Positions 1 to 7,436 of a stretch of DNA of 12,708 nt are shown here, piece after piece. Numbering within the stretch: position 1 is the first letter of the stretch; each line of letters begins with the position of its first letter. The position numbers were made by a program, and so were the translations under genes. This DNA comes from Syntrophomonadaceae bacterium (lineage in GTDB: Bacteria > Bacillota > Dethiobacteria > DTU022). The stretch is from assembly GCA_007131435.1 (NCBI GenBank), contig SLQM01000151.1, forward strand, positions 1-12,708, given 5' to 3'. The notes beneath the pieces are model-generated. The model worked only from the letters and a program-made list of their open reading frames with translations. It did not search any database and had not been told where the DNA came from.

Positions 1-4
1 CCTG

Positions 5-10
5 TATAAT
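5..10 (+). promoter_or_regulatory. possible -10 box for the membrane protein gene
   Basis: A perfect TATAAT lies at the left edge, 32 bases before the ATG at 43. Any -35 box would fall outside the window, so this is only half of a promoter. The implied leader would be about 25 bases and would contain the GAGGAG ribosome binding site at 29-34. Confidence 0.3.
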
Positions 11-42
11 GGATGAAGCATTTTTTATGAGGAGCCTAAAGG

Positions 43-1056
43 ATGAAAAGCTTTTTAAGACGTTACCTGGTCGGCGGCCGGGTGCTTAAAACGGCCCTGG
101 CAGTAACATTATCGATAGTTATTGCCCAGCAGCTGGGCCTTGAGAGAGTCACCCTGGCTGCTATTGTTGCCCTGCTGACAGTGCAGCGCACTTTCTATCA
201 TTCCCTGCTGCAGAGCGCAGCCAAGCTGGGCAGCGTGCTGCTTGGCGGAATCCTGGGTTCAACTTTTAGTTTACTTTTCGGGGTTACACCGCTTGGCTAC
301 GGGCTTGTGACGCTGGCGGCAATCTACATCTGCCTTAAGCTGCACTGGCAGGATCATATTGTATTAACTGCCGTTACCGCAATTACGGTAATTTTCAGCG
401 GCGCTGACCTGCCCCTGGCTTTTTCCGTGGAACAAATATTTACTGCCCTGCTTGGCGCTGTCTGCGCCCTGGCAGTTAATTATCTCTTTACCCCGAACCA
501 CCGAAAAGATGTGCTGAGTAAAATTGACGAAGCTGAAATCGGCTTGCGCAGCGCTATCGATTTTATCATGAAGGAGATGCTTAACCCGGGGTGCGATGAT
601 GCTCAGTATAAAGAAGAAATTGAAAAGCTAAAAGTTACAATTGAAAGCGGGTTGGAAGAAGCCAAGTTATTGCGGGAAGAACAGCGCTTTATTATCAACA
701 GGGAAACTGACTCCGATCGCTACCGCCAGGCTTTTCATGTTTTCAGGTCACAGCTTAAAAGGCTGGAGGAAATGCATAAACTTGCCAGGCGGATGCCGAT
801 AGAAGTACCCCAGGCTGCTCCTGTAGTTAAGCTGTTCAGGGTTGTGCAGAAGGTGCAGTACCGCAGGTTCAAGGGTATGAGCTATCCCGGGAAAAGCATT
901 GAAGGACTGATGGAGAAGCTTGAACAAAGCTTTGCCGAAATGGACCTGCCAAAATCGCGGGAAGAGTTTATCAGCCGGGCCTCGCTTTTTCACCTTTTCC
1001 AGGAAATAAAACGCTATTATAACCGCCTGCAGGCCATGCCTTTCAGGGTCGCCTGA
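43..1056 (+). CDS. FUSC / aromatic acid exporter family membrane protein
   Basis: A 337-residue protein with an N-terminal membrane half and a soluble C-terminal half. Hydrophobic segments are visible at roughly 14-32, 35-50, 62-80, 85-100, 106-120 and 130-149. After the TPNHRK stretch near 150 the chain becomes charged and helical, rich in Glu, Lys and Arg, with coiled-coil character around 185-250. This architecture and length match the Gram-positive ArAE_1/ArAE_1_C (formerly DUF939) group, distantly related to FUSC-type efflux pumps. The substrate is unknown; export of aromatic acids is a family label rather than something the sequence proves. The ATG at 43 is supported by GAGGAG at 29-34 with 8-base spacing. 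The gene converges on rph with only 17 bases between stop codons, leaving no room for a terminator. The family call is fairly firm, the function weak. Confidence 0.8.
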   Translation: MKSFLRRYLVGGRVLKTALAVTLSIVIAQQLGLERVTLAAIVALLTVQRTFYHSLLQSAAKLGSVLLGGILGSTFSLLFGVTPLGYGLVTLAAIYICLKLHWQDHIVLTAVTAITVIFSGADLPLAFSVEQIFTALLGAVCALAVNYLFTPNHRKDVLSKIDEAEIGLRSAIDFIMKEMLNPGCDDAQYKEEIEKLKVTIESGLEEAKLLREEQRFIINRETDSDRYRQAFHVFRSQLKRLEEMHKLARRMPIEVPQAAPVVKLFRVVQKVQYRRFKGMSYPGKSIEGLMEKLEQSFAEMDLPKSREEFISRASLFHLFQEIKRYYNRLQAMPFRVA

Positions 1057-1073
1057 CTCAGCTTAAAAAGTCT

Positions 1074-1832
1074 TTATCTGCCTGTGTAGCCTTCGATTGA
1101 AGACCTGATTAGCCCGTTGATTTCTGTTCCCAGCACTTCCTGCTGTAAAGTAGTCATCGACTTAATCCCCAGCTCGGCCAGGTCTAACATTTCATTCATT
1201 AAAGAGCGGCTGAAAGGCTTTTGCTCCGCCGACCCCTGTATTTCTACCAGTTCCCCTGACGCAGTCATTACAACATTCATATCAACTTCCGCCATGGAGT
1301 CCTCTTCAAAAGCAAGATCGAGCATTGCGCTGCCATCAACCAGGCCGACGCTTACAGCAGACAGGTAGTCATAGAAGGGGATGTTTTCAATTAAACCGTT
1401 TTCCACCAGCAAGAAAAGCGCTTCAGCCAGGGCGACATAAGCGCCGCTGATCGCTGCTGTCCTCGTTCCTCCGTCTGCCTGGATTACATCACAGTCAAGT
1501 TTAATGGTTCTTTCACCCAGGGCGCCAAGGTCTGTCACCGCCCGCAGCGACCTGCCAACCAGGCGCTGAATTTCAAGGCTGCGCGAACTGGCGCTTCCCC
1601 TTTCCCTGTTCACCCTCACTTCAGTCGAGCGGGGCAGCATTGAGTATTCGGCTGTTACCCAGCCCTGCCCTGCGCCTTTCAGGAAGGGCGGAACTTTTTC
1701 TTCTACAGAGGCCGTGCAGATTACCCTGGTATCACCAAGTTCTATGTGGGCCGAACCTTCAGGGTATTTCAGGTATGAACGTTCTATTTTCAAGGTTCTT
1801 AATTCACTGTTGTTCCTGCCGTCGCTGCGCAC
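1074..1832 (-). CDS. rph: ribonuclease PH
   Basis: A 252-residue protein, the usual length for RNase PH, which trims tRNA precursor 3' ends by phosphorolysis and releases nucleoside diphosphates. Family signatures are present in order: the MRSDGR start, GWVTAEYSMLPRST at 57-70, the RSLRAV segment at 94-99, and CDVIQADGGTRTAAISGA at 114-131, which includes the Gly-Thr-Arg phosphate-binding site (122-124). The AEVDMNVVM region further on carries conserved acidic residues. The start is a GTG at 1830-1832: an in-frame TAA lies just upstream and the protein begins exactly where the family does. A purine-rich GGGAGGGA precedes it at a rather long distance, so initiation may be weak. The transporter gene ends 93 bases upstream on the same strand, so cotranscription is possible. 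The rdgB-type NTP pyrophosphatase often next to rph is not adjacent here. Confidence 0.96.
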   Translation of the reverse strand: MRSDGRNNSELRTLKIERSYLKYPEGSAHIELGDTRVICTASVEEKVPPFLKGAGQGWVTAEYSMLPRSTEVRVNRERGSASSRSLEIQRLVGRSLRAVTDLGALGERTIKLDCDVIQADGGTRTAAISGAYVALAEALFLLVENGLIENIPFYDYLSAVSVGLVDGSAMLDLAFEEDSMAEVDMNVVMTASGELVEIQGSAEQKPFSRSLMNEMLDLAELGIKSMTTLQQEVLGTEINGLIRSSIEGYTGR

Positions 1833-1854
1833 TATATTTTATGTCCCTCCCTTG

Positions 1855-1902
1855 TTGCTCGTTACTGGCTAATCGCTCGCTACTGTTTGGTTGCTGTTAT
1901 AG
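1855..1902. repeat. degenerate 18-bp tandem repeat, about 2.5 units
   Basis: Between rph and the transporter gene, three units start at 1855, 1873 and 1891. The most similar parts are GCTCGTTACTG (1857-1867) and GCTCGCTACTG (1875-1885), which differ by one base and are 18 bases apart. The third unit begins TTGCTGTTA, like the first (TTGCTCGTTA). No hairpin or promoter is evident in it, and its function is unknown. Confidence 0.5.
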
Positions 1903-1925
1903 TATAACCCTTGTAAACCCGGCAT

Positions 1926-3314
1926 CTATACTTTTCTTAAAGCTTCCTCTTCTTTCTTCATTTCAGCGGTTTCGCTCAACACCTGCTTCTCATTGTAGCG
2001 GGTGAAAAGATAAAGGCCGCCCAGGCAGAAAATTGCCGCCGCCAGGCCGGAGAGGCGAATGCCAAGGTCGTCCCCCACATCCCGGCCGAGAATGAGCAGC
2101 GATGTAAAAACCAGCATGGCAATCATCTGCCCTATTTTCTGCATAAATGTTCGCGCCCCGTAATAGATACCTTCACGGTGGCTCCCGGTTTTCAGGGCGT
2201 CATGTTCGGCAATATCGGCAAGGATAGCATTGGGCAAAATACCGAAGGCTGCGAGCGGCAAACCGCCCAAAACAGCCAGCAGGTAACCCTGGGCCGTCAG
2301 CGAAAGCGGCACCCAGGGCATACCCAGGATCGATGTCAGGCCGAAGACCACTGAAAAAACTATAAAAGCGCCGACAATCATCTTCTTTTTGCCCGTTTTC
2401 CTGGCGATCAGGTTAACCGCCGGGTAGCAGGCAAAAGAGACAACGGCCATCACGATAAAGAGTAAAGAATAGAACTGCTCCTGCTGGCGCATCAGCACTG
2501 TCACGTAATAGATGAGCGCTGTCTGCAGGATGGTGAGGGCCAAAAAATAGACCATGTCTGACAGGGCGAAGGGCAAAAAATTGCGGTTGCGGAAAGTCAT
2601 GCGCAGAGAATCAAGCATGGGTACTGTAGATGGAACACCGGTGCTGTATTTTTTTTCATCAATAGTCAGCACCGGAACATAGAGACAGATCAGCGCAAAA
2701 AGCCCGAAAAGGGCAAAAGTCAGCCTGATCGAGGCCACCCTGTCAAAACCGGATGCTTCAAAAAGGGGAAAAAGCATGGGAGCCTGTGATGCAATCGCCG
2801 TGCCGAGAAAAAAGGTAAGCGATATGTAGGTGGAAAGGTTGAGCCTCTCTATCGGGGTATGGCCCAGTTCAGCTATCAGGGCAAAATACGGAGTAACATA
2901 AATAGTGTAAAAGAGGTAAAATAAAAAGAGGGTTACGGCGAGCCAGATAACATTAATCGCTCCAGGCTGGCCGGCGGGTGGAGTGTAAATCAGGATCATC
3001 ATTGCCACCATGGGCAAACCGCCGAGGGCCATGAAGGAGATACGTCTTCCCCGCCTGGCCGTGGAGCGGTCTGAAAGGGTGGCAATCCAGGGGTCGGTAA
3101 TGGCATCTATAAAGCGTCCGCCCATTGTGATCAGGCCGATAATAGAAATGAAGCCGAAAAGATAATAAGCAGGGATAAGTTCAGGCAGGCGGGCTTCTTC
3201 AGGCGGCAGGTAGAAATATACCAGGTAATTTACCACCAGCCCCAAGACAAGCGACCAGCCAAGCTGGCCGATAGCGTAAGCAATGCCTTTTGACAAGGGA
3301 AGACTTGGTTTCAT
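1926..3314 (-). CDS. MelB-like (GPH family) cation-coupled MFS transporter
   Basis: A 462-residue, strongly hydrophobic protein with about 12 membrane segments in two halves. It belongs to the glycoside-pentoside-hexuronide:cation symporters (MFS_2). Near residues 66-91, GRFIDAITDPWIATLSD places Asp70 and Asp74 where MelB has its cation-coordinating Asp55 and Asp59. It is followed by the family's Arg-rich loop (STARRGRR). The second half carries ADIAEHDALKTGSHREGIYYG-like residues near 366-386, the matching GPH signature. The substrate cannot be told from sequence; sugars or glycosides are typical. The C-terminus is a short charged tail rich in Glu and Lys. The ATG at 3312-3314 has an excellent AGGAGGAGG site 4-5 bases upstream. 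No sugar-catabolic genes are adjacent, so it appears to be a lone transporter with rph downstream. Confidence 0.88.
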   Translation of the reverse strand: MKPSLPLSKGIAYAIGQLGWSLVLGLVVNYLVYFYLPPEEARLPELIPAYYLFGFISIIGLITMGGRFIDAITDPWIATLSDRSTARRGRRISFMALGGLPMVAMMILIYTPPAGQPGAINVIWLAVTLFLFYLFYTIYVTPYFALIAELGHTPIERLNLSTYISLTFFLGTAIASQAPMLFPLFEASGFDRVASIRLTFALFGLFALICLYVPVLTIDEKKYSTGVPSTVPMLDSLRMTFRNRNFLPFALSDMVYFLALTILQTALIYYVTVLMRQQEQFYSLLFIVMAVVSFACYPAVNLIARKTGKKKMIVGAFIVFSVVFGLTSILGMPWVPLSLTAQGYLLAVLGGLPLAAFGILPNAILADIAEHDALKTGSHREGIYYGARTFMQKIGQMIAMLVFTSLLILGRDVGDDLGIRLSGLAAAIFCLGGLYLFTRYNEKQVLSETAEMKKEEEALRKV

Positions 3315-3385
3315 AATTCCTCCTCCTTTGAAAATTATTATTCCCTATCGGGCATTTATATCCTTCTATTAATGACAAATTTAAA

Positions 3386-3403
3386 AACCTGATGTAACCT
3401 GAT
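3386..3403. promoter_or_regulatory. possible operator: two AACCTGAT direct repeats
   Basis: AACCTGAT occurs at 3386-3393 and again at 3396-3403, exactly one helical turn apart. It lies in the 174-base region between the divergent transporter and lemA genes. Tandem half-sites with 10-base phasing can be a regulator binding site for either gene. I see no convincing -35/-10 pair for either direction here, so the role is only suggested. Confidence 0.3.
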
Positions 3404-3488
3404 AAATATGAAATAGTTGATGATTGGCTAGAGGAAATTTAACGGGTCAAAAAGAAATAATATAGAGATTTATTGAGGAGGTTAGTCA

Positions 3489-4061
3489 ATGGAAAACACT
3501 TATATCCTGCCCGCCATTCTTGTTCTGGTAGGAGCTTTTATCGTCTACACCTATAACAGGCTCGTCGGCCTGCGAAATATGGCTGATACAGCATACTCGA
3601 ACATCGACACCCTGCTGCAAAAGCGTTTCGACCTGGTGCCAAACCTGGTTAACACCGTTAAAGGCTACATGCAGCATGAACGGGAACTGCTTGAGGCCAT
3701 AACTAAGGCCCGTTCGGACTGGCAGAAAGCAACAACAATCAAGGAAAATGCCGGGGCTGACGAAACTGCGACCAGGGCCCTGAAAACCCTTTTTGCCGTT
3801 TCGGAAAACTACCCCGATTTAAAAGCAAACCAGAATTTTTTAATGCTCCAGGAAGAGTTGGCAGGGATTGAAAATAAAATTGCCTTTGCCCGACAGCGCT
3901 ACAACCGGACTGTTATGGTGCTGAACATGGTTATTCAAAGATTTCCAAGCAACTTAATCGCCAGGCTTTTTAATTTTGAAACAAGAGAATTTTTCGAAGT
4001 TGAATCCGATCGGGCACGCCAGGTGCCGCAGGTCGATACAGGAAGTGGTGGCAATCAGTAA
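3489..4061 (+). CDS. lemA: LemA family membrane protein
   Basis: A 190-residue protein with one N-terminal membrane segment at about 6-22, followed by the long helical LemA domain. The family hallmark is plain: YNRLVGLRNMADTAYSNIDT from 22, then LLQKRFDLVPNLVNTVKGYM from 42, followed by HE and ITKAR. The C-terminus FNFETREFFEVE is also typical. LemA proteins are thought to sit in the membrane with the helical bundle facing outward; their biochemical role is not settled. Pairing with htpX is common in bacteria and suggests a part in membrane protein quality control. The ATG at 3489 follows GAGGAGG with 7-base spacing. The stop overlaps the htpX start by one base (TAATG), so the two are translationally coupled. 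Confidence 0.95.
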   Translation: MENTYILPAILVLVGAFIVYTYNRLVGLRNMADTAYSNIDTLLQKRFDLVPNLVNTVKGYMQHERELLEAITKARSDWQKATTIKENAGADETATRALKTLFAVSENYPDLKANQNFLMLQEELAGIENKIAFARQRYNRTVMVLNMVIQRFPSNLIARLFNFETREFFEVESDRARQVPQVDTGSGGNQ

Positions 4062-4969
4062 TGGATCCAATTTACGGTCGCATTGCATCCAATAAACGCA
4101 AAACCTTTTTTCTTTTTTTACTTTATGCTGTACTGTTTGGCGCAATCGGTTACTTTGTGGGTATATATATTGGTGATCCCATCCTGGGAATTGTGCTGGC
4201 CGCAATTGTCTTTGTAATCCTTTTGCTGGTCAGCATTTATGGCGGGCAGGGGGTAGTAACCTCCATGGCCGGGGCCAGGGAAGTCTCCAAGCAGCAGGAA
4301 CCTTTTCTTTATAATACTGTTGAGGGTTTAAGTATTGCTGCCGGGAGGCCTATGCCGAAAGTTTACATAATAGAGACTGAAGTGCCGAACGCCTTTGCCG
4401 CCGGGCGCAACCCGCAGAATTCAATAATCGCCGTTACCAGGGGATTGATGAACCGCCTGAACCGCCAGGAGCTTGAAGGGGTTATCGCCCACGAAATGGC
4501 CCACATCAATAATTACGATGTTCTTTTGGCCACGGTGGCAATTGTGCTGGCAGGTACTATTGTTTTTATCAGCGTTATAGCGCGCCGGGCGGTTTTTTTC
4601 GGCGGCCTGGGCCGCAGCCGCGACAGTAAGGGCGGCCAGGGGCAGTTGATTGCCATAGCAGTTATAATCTTCCTGGCAATTCTTGCTCCAATTTTTGCCC
4701 AGCTGCTTAAATTTGCCATCTCCCGGCAGCGCGAATACCTGGCCGATGCTACTGCTGCTGATTTTACCGGTTACCCGGAAGGCCTGGCCAGCGCCCTTGA
4801 AAAGATAACAAACTACCAGGTTAAGGACAGTCCCATAGAAAACAGCGCCTTAAACGGGCTTTATATTGTTAACCCGGCGCTTGGTGCAAGATCAACAAAC
4901 CGGGCCAGTGCGCTTTTTTCGACACACCCCCCGGCAGCAGAGAGAATTAAAAGGCTGAGGGCCATGTAG
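4061..4969 (+). CDS. htpX: HtpX-family membrane zinc metalloprotease (M48)
   Basis: A 302-residue M48B protease that degrades damaged or misfolded membrane proteins with its active site on the cytoplasmic side. The zinc motif HEMAH is at 144-148 (two His ligands and the catalytic Glu145). The third ligand is probably Glu225 in SRQREYLADATA. The conserved FSTHPPAAERIKRL signature closes the protein near 286-299. Membrane segments lie at about 15-36 and 40-60 in the N-terminus and at about 155-175 and 196-220 around the catalytic site, which matches the family. It is coupled to lemA upstream (overlap TAATG), so its own ribosome site is weak and initiation probably depends on lemA translation. 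It converges on murI with 13 bases between the stop codons and no visible terminator. Confidence 0.96.
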   Translation: MDPIYGRIASNKRKTFFLFLLYAVLFGAIGYFVGIYIGDPILGIVLAAIVFVILLLVSIYGGQGVVTSMAGAREVSKQQEPFLYNTVEGLSIAAGRPMPKVYIIETEVPNAFAAGRNPQNSIIAVTRGLMNRLNRQELEGVIAHEMAHINNYDVLLATVAIVLAGTIVFISVIARRAVFFGGLGRSRDSKGGQGQLIAIAVIIFLAILAPIFAQLLKFAISRQREYLADATAADFTGYPEGLASALEKITNYQVKDSPIENSALNGLYIVNPALGARSTNRASALFSTHPPAAERIKRLRAM

Positions 4970-4982
4970 CTGTTGCGGTTTT

Positions 4983-5813
4983 TCAGGACAGGATAACCTG
5001 GTAAGCTTTAATTTCCCTTCCCAGAAGCTTGCTGCCCACTTCTTCAAATGAAGCGGGGCTGCCGCTGACAAAGAAGCGGTAGCGGGGAGTTTCGCTTTCA
5101 AGCGGGTTATTCATATTATCATCTTCTAAAGTGGCTGCCACTTCGGCAGCTATTTCTTTTGCTGAATCGATCAGGGTCACAGAAGGGCCGACAACATCCT
5201 GGATCAGCTCTTTCATCAGGGGATAGTGGGTGCAGCCCAGGATCAGGGAATCTATATCCTGGCGGACCAGCGGATCAAGGTATTCCATCGCTACTTTTTT
5301 CGCTTCAGGCGTATTGACCAGGTTATTTTCAACCAGCAGCACGAACAGCGGGCAGGCCTTGCTGGCCAGGAAGAGGTTGCCGTTGTTTTCCTTCAGTTTT
5401 TTCTCATACTCAGAACTGTTTATAGTTCCCACCGTGCCGATTACACCAATCCGGCCTGTTTTGCTGCTTTTTAGCGCCGCCCTTACCCCGGGCTCAATTA
5501 CCCCTAATACAGGCTGCCGGCAAGCTTCCTGGTAGTGCTGCAGGCCGGCAGCAGTGGCAGAATTACAGGCAACAACGATCATCTTTATTTCCTGGTGCTG
5601 TAAGAAGTCAATCATCTGGAAGGCAAAGTGGCGCACCTCTTCATATGAGCGCGGTCCATAGGGCATGCGGGCTGTATCGCCGAAATAGATAATGCTTTCC
5701 CGGGGCAGCAGGTTGCTGATCTCTTTAACCACGGTCAGGCCTCCTACCCCGGAATCGATTACTCCTATTGCCTTATGGGCATTGATGATCTGTTCTTTCG
5801 CCTTCTCTGCCAC
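4983..5813 (-). CDS. murI: glutamate racemase
   Basis: A 276-residue cofactor-independent racemase that interconverts L- and D-glutamate and supplies D-glutamate for peptidoglycan. Both catalytic cysteines are present: Cys83 in VACNSATAA and Cys194 in LGCTHYPL, with His196 alongside. The substrate-binding IDSGVGGLTV (19-28) and YFGDTARMPYG (43-53) motifs are intact. The length is typical, with a few extra residues at the N-terminus before the first beta strand. The start is a GTG at 5811-5813 that shares its first base with the TAG stop of the UPF0316 gene (TAGTG). No better start exists downstream, so the two genes are translationally coupled. Transcription probably comes from the promoter at 6389-6417. 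Confidence 0.97.
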   Translation of the reverse strand: MAEKAKEQIINAHKAIGVIDSGVGGLTVVKEISNLLPRESIIYFGDTARMPYGPRSYEEVRHFAFQMIDFLQHQEIKMIVVACNSATAAGLQHYQEACRQPVLGVIEPGVRAALKSSKTGRIGVIGTVGTINSSEYEKKLKENNGNLFLASKACPLFVLLVENNLVNTPEAKKVAMEYLDPLVRQDIDSLILGCTHYPLMKELIQDVVGPSVTLIDSAKEIAAEVAATLEDDNMNNPLESETPRYRFFVSGSPASFEEVGSKLLGREIKAYQVILS

Positions 5814-6334
5814 TATTTCGCCTTCATCCTGTTAAAATAGCCGCCCATGATTTTGCGGGTATCAAAGATTGAAACAAACGCATCGGGATCGATTTTTTCC
5901 ATCTTCTTCAGGAGATCGGGAAGCTCCTTGCGTTTTAGCAGAACCTGCAATGTGCGGTGTGCCCCTTCCCGGCCGTAGCAGGGCATTGAAGTAACCCCGT
6001 AACCCTCTTCACGCAGGGCTTCTTCCAGGGTTCCACAGTTGTTAACTGTAACAACCTGAACATGTACGAACCCCACTGCAATTAATTCTTCTATCTTACT
6101 GCCGACAAGATTGCCCGCGGCAAAACCGAGGCCGTAAACAAGGATATTGTACCATTGATCAATATTTGTTAAAACCAGGCTGAGGGCAACCAGGAAAATG
6201 ATTACTTCGAAGAAACCAATAACTGCAGCAGATATGCTCTGGCCACGGGTAAGGTAAATAATTCTGATTGTGCCAAGGCTGACGTGAGCAATTTTTGCAA
6301 AAAAGATTGCCGCCAGCGTGAGAAAAATGTACAC
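5813..6334 (-). CDS. UPF0316 membrane protein (DUF5698-DUF2179)
   Basis: A 173-residue protein of the UPF0316 family (similar to Bacillus YebE). Three hydrophobic segments span about 3-20, 35-57 and 62-79. They are followed by a soluble DUF2179-type domain (about 90-165) with the recognisable CYGREGAHRTLQVLLKRKE and DPDAFVSIFDTRKIMGGYF stretches. The DUF2179 fold is shared with small ligand-binding domains of membrane proteins, but the function here is unknown. The GTG start at 6332-6334 has a well-placed GGAGGG six bases upstream. It is the first gene of a two-gene unit with murI, overlapping by one base. Whether the partnership with murI is functional cannot be told from the sequence. Confidence 0.92.
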   Translation of the reverse strand: MYIFLTLAAIFFAKIAHVSLGTIRIIYLTRGQSISAAVIGFFEVIIFLVALSLVLTNIDQWYNILVYGLGFAAGNLVGSKIEELIAVGFVHVQVVTVNNCGTLEEALREEGYGVTSMPCYGREGAHRTLQVLLKRKELPDLLKKMEKIDPDAFVSIFDTRKIMGGYFNRMKAK

Positions 6335-6388
6335 TTTAAACCCTCCAGTAAAAACTTACTATTCTTGCTTAATTCAATATCAGACCAT

Positions 6389-6417
6389 ATTGTAGCAACC
6401 TGTACCTGCGCTGTCAA
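6389..6417 (-). promoter_or_regulatory. sigma-A promoter of the UPF0316-murI operon
   Basis: Read on the minus strand, a perfect -35 box TTGACA (6417-6412) is followed after exactly 17 bases by TACAAT (6394-6389), one mismatch from the -10 consensus. Transcription would begin near 6382, about 48 bases before the GTG at 6334. This is one of the clearest promoters in the window. Confidence 0.82.
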
Positions 6418-6536
6418 TTGTTCGAATTGTTTGGCTGGTCGGTTGGTCGGGTCAATTGGTTGTTCGGTCAGTGAGTTGCCGGTGAGTTAGTCGGTTGGGT
6501 CGGTTGATGGTGAGTTAGCCGATTGGGTCGGTCGGC
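6418..6536. repeat. GT-rich degenerate repeat with 28- and 42-base periods
   Basis: A 119-base stretch of G and T-rich sequence on the plus strand lies between the operon promoter and the codY terminator. The last part is a tandem 28-base duplication: 6481-6508 and 6509-6536 match at 23 of 28 positions, both starting GGTGAGTTAG. TTGTTCG recurs at 6418 and 6460, 42 bases apart. Both distances are multiples of seven, suggesting an eroded heptanucleotide expansion. It has no open reading frame worth calling and no clear hairpin. Confidence 0.65.
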
Positions 6537-6540
6537 AAAT

Positions 6541-6567
6541 AAAAAAACGGCAGGGTTAACCCTACCG
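6541..6567 (-). terminator. Rho-independent terminator of codY
   Basis: On the minus strand an 8-bp stem CGGTAGGG / CCCTGCCG (one T-G pair) with a TTAA loop (6567-6548) runs directly into seven T residues (6547-6541). It begins 29 bases after the codY stop codon. Confidence 0.88.
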
Positions 6568-6595
6568 CTGTCTTAAATTATTTAATGGACCAGCT

Positions 6596-7384
6596 TTAGC
6601 GGATAATATCCATTTCTGCAGAACGAGAAGCTACTATTTCAAGGGCGTGTGTATTCTTGATGCGAATGAACGTCCCTTTCATACCAAGTGATCTTGATTC
6701 GATAATCCCGGCACTTTCAAATTTACGCAGGGCATTTACAATGACCGAACGGGTTATGCCCAGGCTGTCGGCAATTTTGCTTGCCACTACTACACTTTCG
6801 TTTTTATTAATATTTTTCAGGATTTCCCGGATCGCTTCCACTTCAGAGTAGGAAAGGCTGTCAAAAGCTGCTTCAGCCAGTTGCTTATTCCTCTCTTTTT
6901 GGTCTGCCTGGTCAAGTATATCATGCATGTAGGTCAGGCCCACAAATCCAACGCCAACAGTGGCCAGGGCTGTATATAGATCGATAAGCGGTTTATCAAA
7001 GCTGCAGGCAAGCAGGTTTGCCTTGTGTTTTCCTGCAACTTTCACAGGCTGGCTGCTGCAAAAATATTTATCTTCACCGCCATCGGCCCTTTTAACCAAC
7101 ATCTCTTCATTCTCTACCGGCTGTCCCTTTTTGATCAGCTTCTGGATTTGAGATTCGCCTGCCAGGGAACCTCTTTCTAAAAGTCTCTTGAAGTAACCAT
7201 CACTATCCGGACAGTTTATTTGACCGGCTAAAACTACACCCTGGTTATCTGTAACCATGGCAACAGTACCGGTTATTTTAGAAAATGAATTGACAACATT
7301 ATGTAATACGGGAACCTGGCTGTCAGCTTGCATTAATAGATTATTTAGCTGCTTGATGCTATTTAATAGCTCGTTATCTGCCAT
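6596..7384 (-). CDS. codY: CodY global transcriptional regulator
   Basis: A 262-residue homologue of CodY, which in Bacillota senses branched-chain amino acids (and often GTP) and represses nutrient-limitation genes. The DNA-binding half is unmistakable: ASKIADSLGITRSVIVNALR at 201-220, followed by KFESAGIIESRSLGMKGTFI at 221-240, nearly as in Bacillus. The helical linker SLSYSEVEAIREIL (177-190) is also conserved. The N-terminal GAF-like domain (about 1-155) is much less similar, and the Arg-Met isoleucine-binding segment of the Bacillus protein is not recognisable near residues 60-66. I place the start at ATG 7382-7384, eight bases after AGGAGG; the in-frame GTG at 7391-7393 lies inside that ribosome site. 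It stands alone rather than in the xerC-clpQ-clpY-codY order of Bacillus, with larC upstream and its own promoter and terminator. Confidence 0.95.
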   Translation of the reverse strand: MADNELLNSIKQLNNLLMQADSQVPVLHNVVNSFSKITGTVAMVTDNQGVVLAGQINCPDSDGYFKRLLERGSLAGESQIQKLIKKGQPVENEEMLVKRADGGEDKYFCSSQPVKVAGKHKANLLACSFDKPLIDLYTALATVGVGFVGLTYMHDILDQADQKERNKQLAEAAFDSLSYSEVEAIREILKNINKNESVVVASKIADSLGITRSVIVNALRKFESAGIIESRSLGMKGTFIRIKNTHALEIVASRSAEMDIIR

Positions 7385-7406
7385 AGATAACACCTCCTCT
7401 TCCTAT

Positions 7407-7435
7407 TTTATATTACATAAGCGTACATAAGTCAA
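7407..7435 (-). promoter_or_regulatory. sigma-A promoter of codY
   Basis: Minus strand: TTGACT (7435-7430), 17 bases, TATAAA (7412-7407). Transcription would start near 7400, giving a very short leader holding the AGGAGG site. The spacer contains the 7-mer ACATAAG twice on the plus strand (7415-7421 and 7425-7431), ten bases apart, a possible operator overlapping the promoter. Confidence 0.75.
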
Positions 7436-7436
7436 T

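Noticed and set aside
4970..4982. Terminator between htpX and murI
   Set aside because: The gap is only 13 bases and no hairpin with a T-run can be formed there.
6418..6536. CRISPR array or G-quadruplex cluster in the GT-rich stretch
   Set aside because: There are no uniform repeats separated by unique spacers and no cas genes, and runs of three or more G are too few for a stable quadruplex.
7385..7393. GTG at 7391-7393 as the codY start
   Set aside because: It is part of the AGGAGGTG ribosome site; ATG at 7384 is ideally spaced and gives the family's N-terminus.
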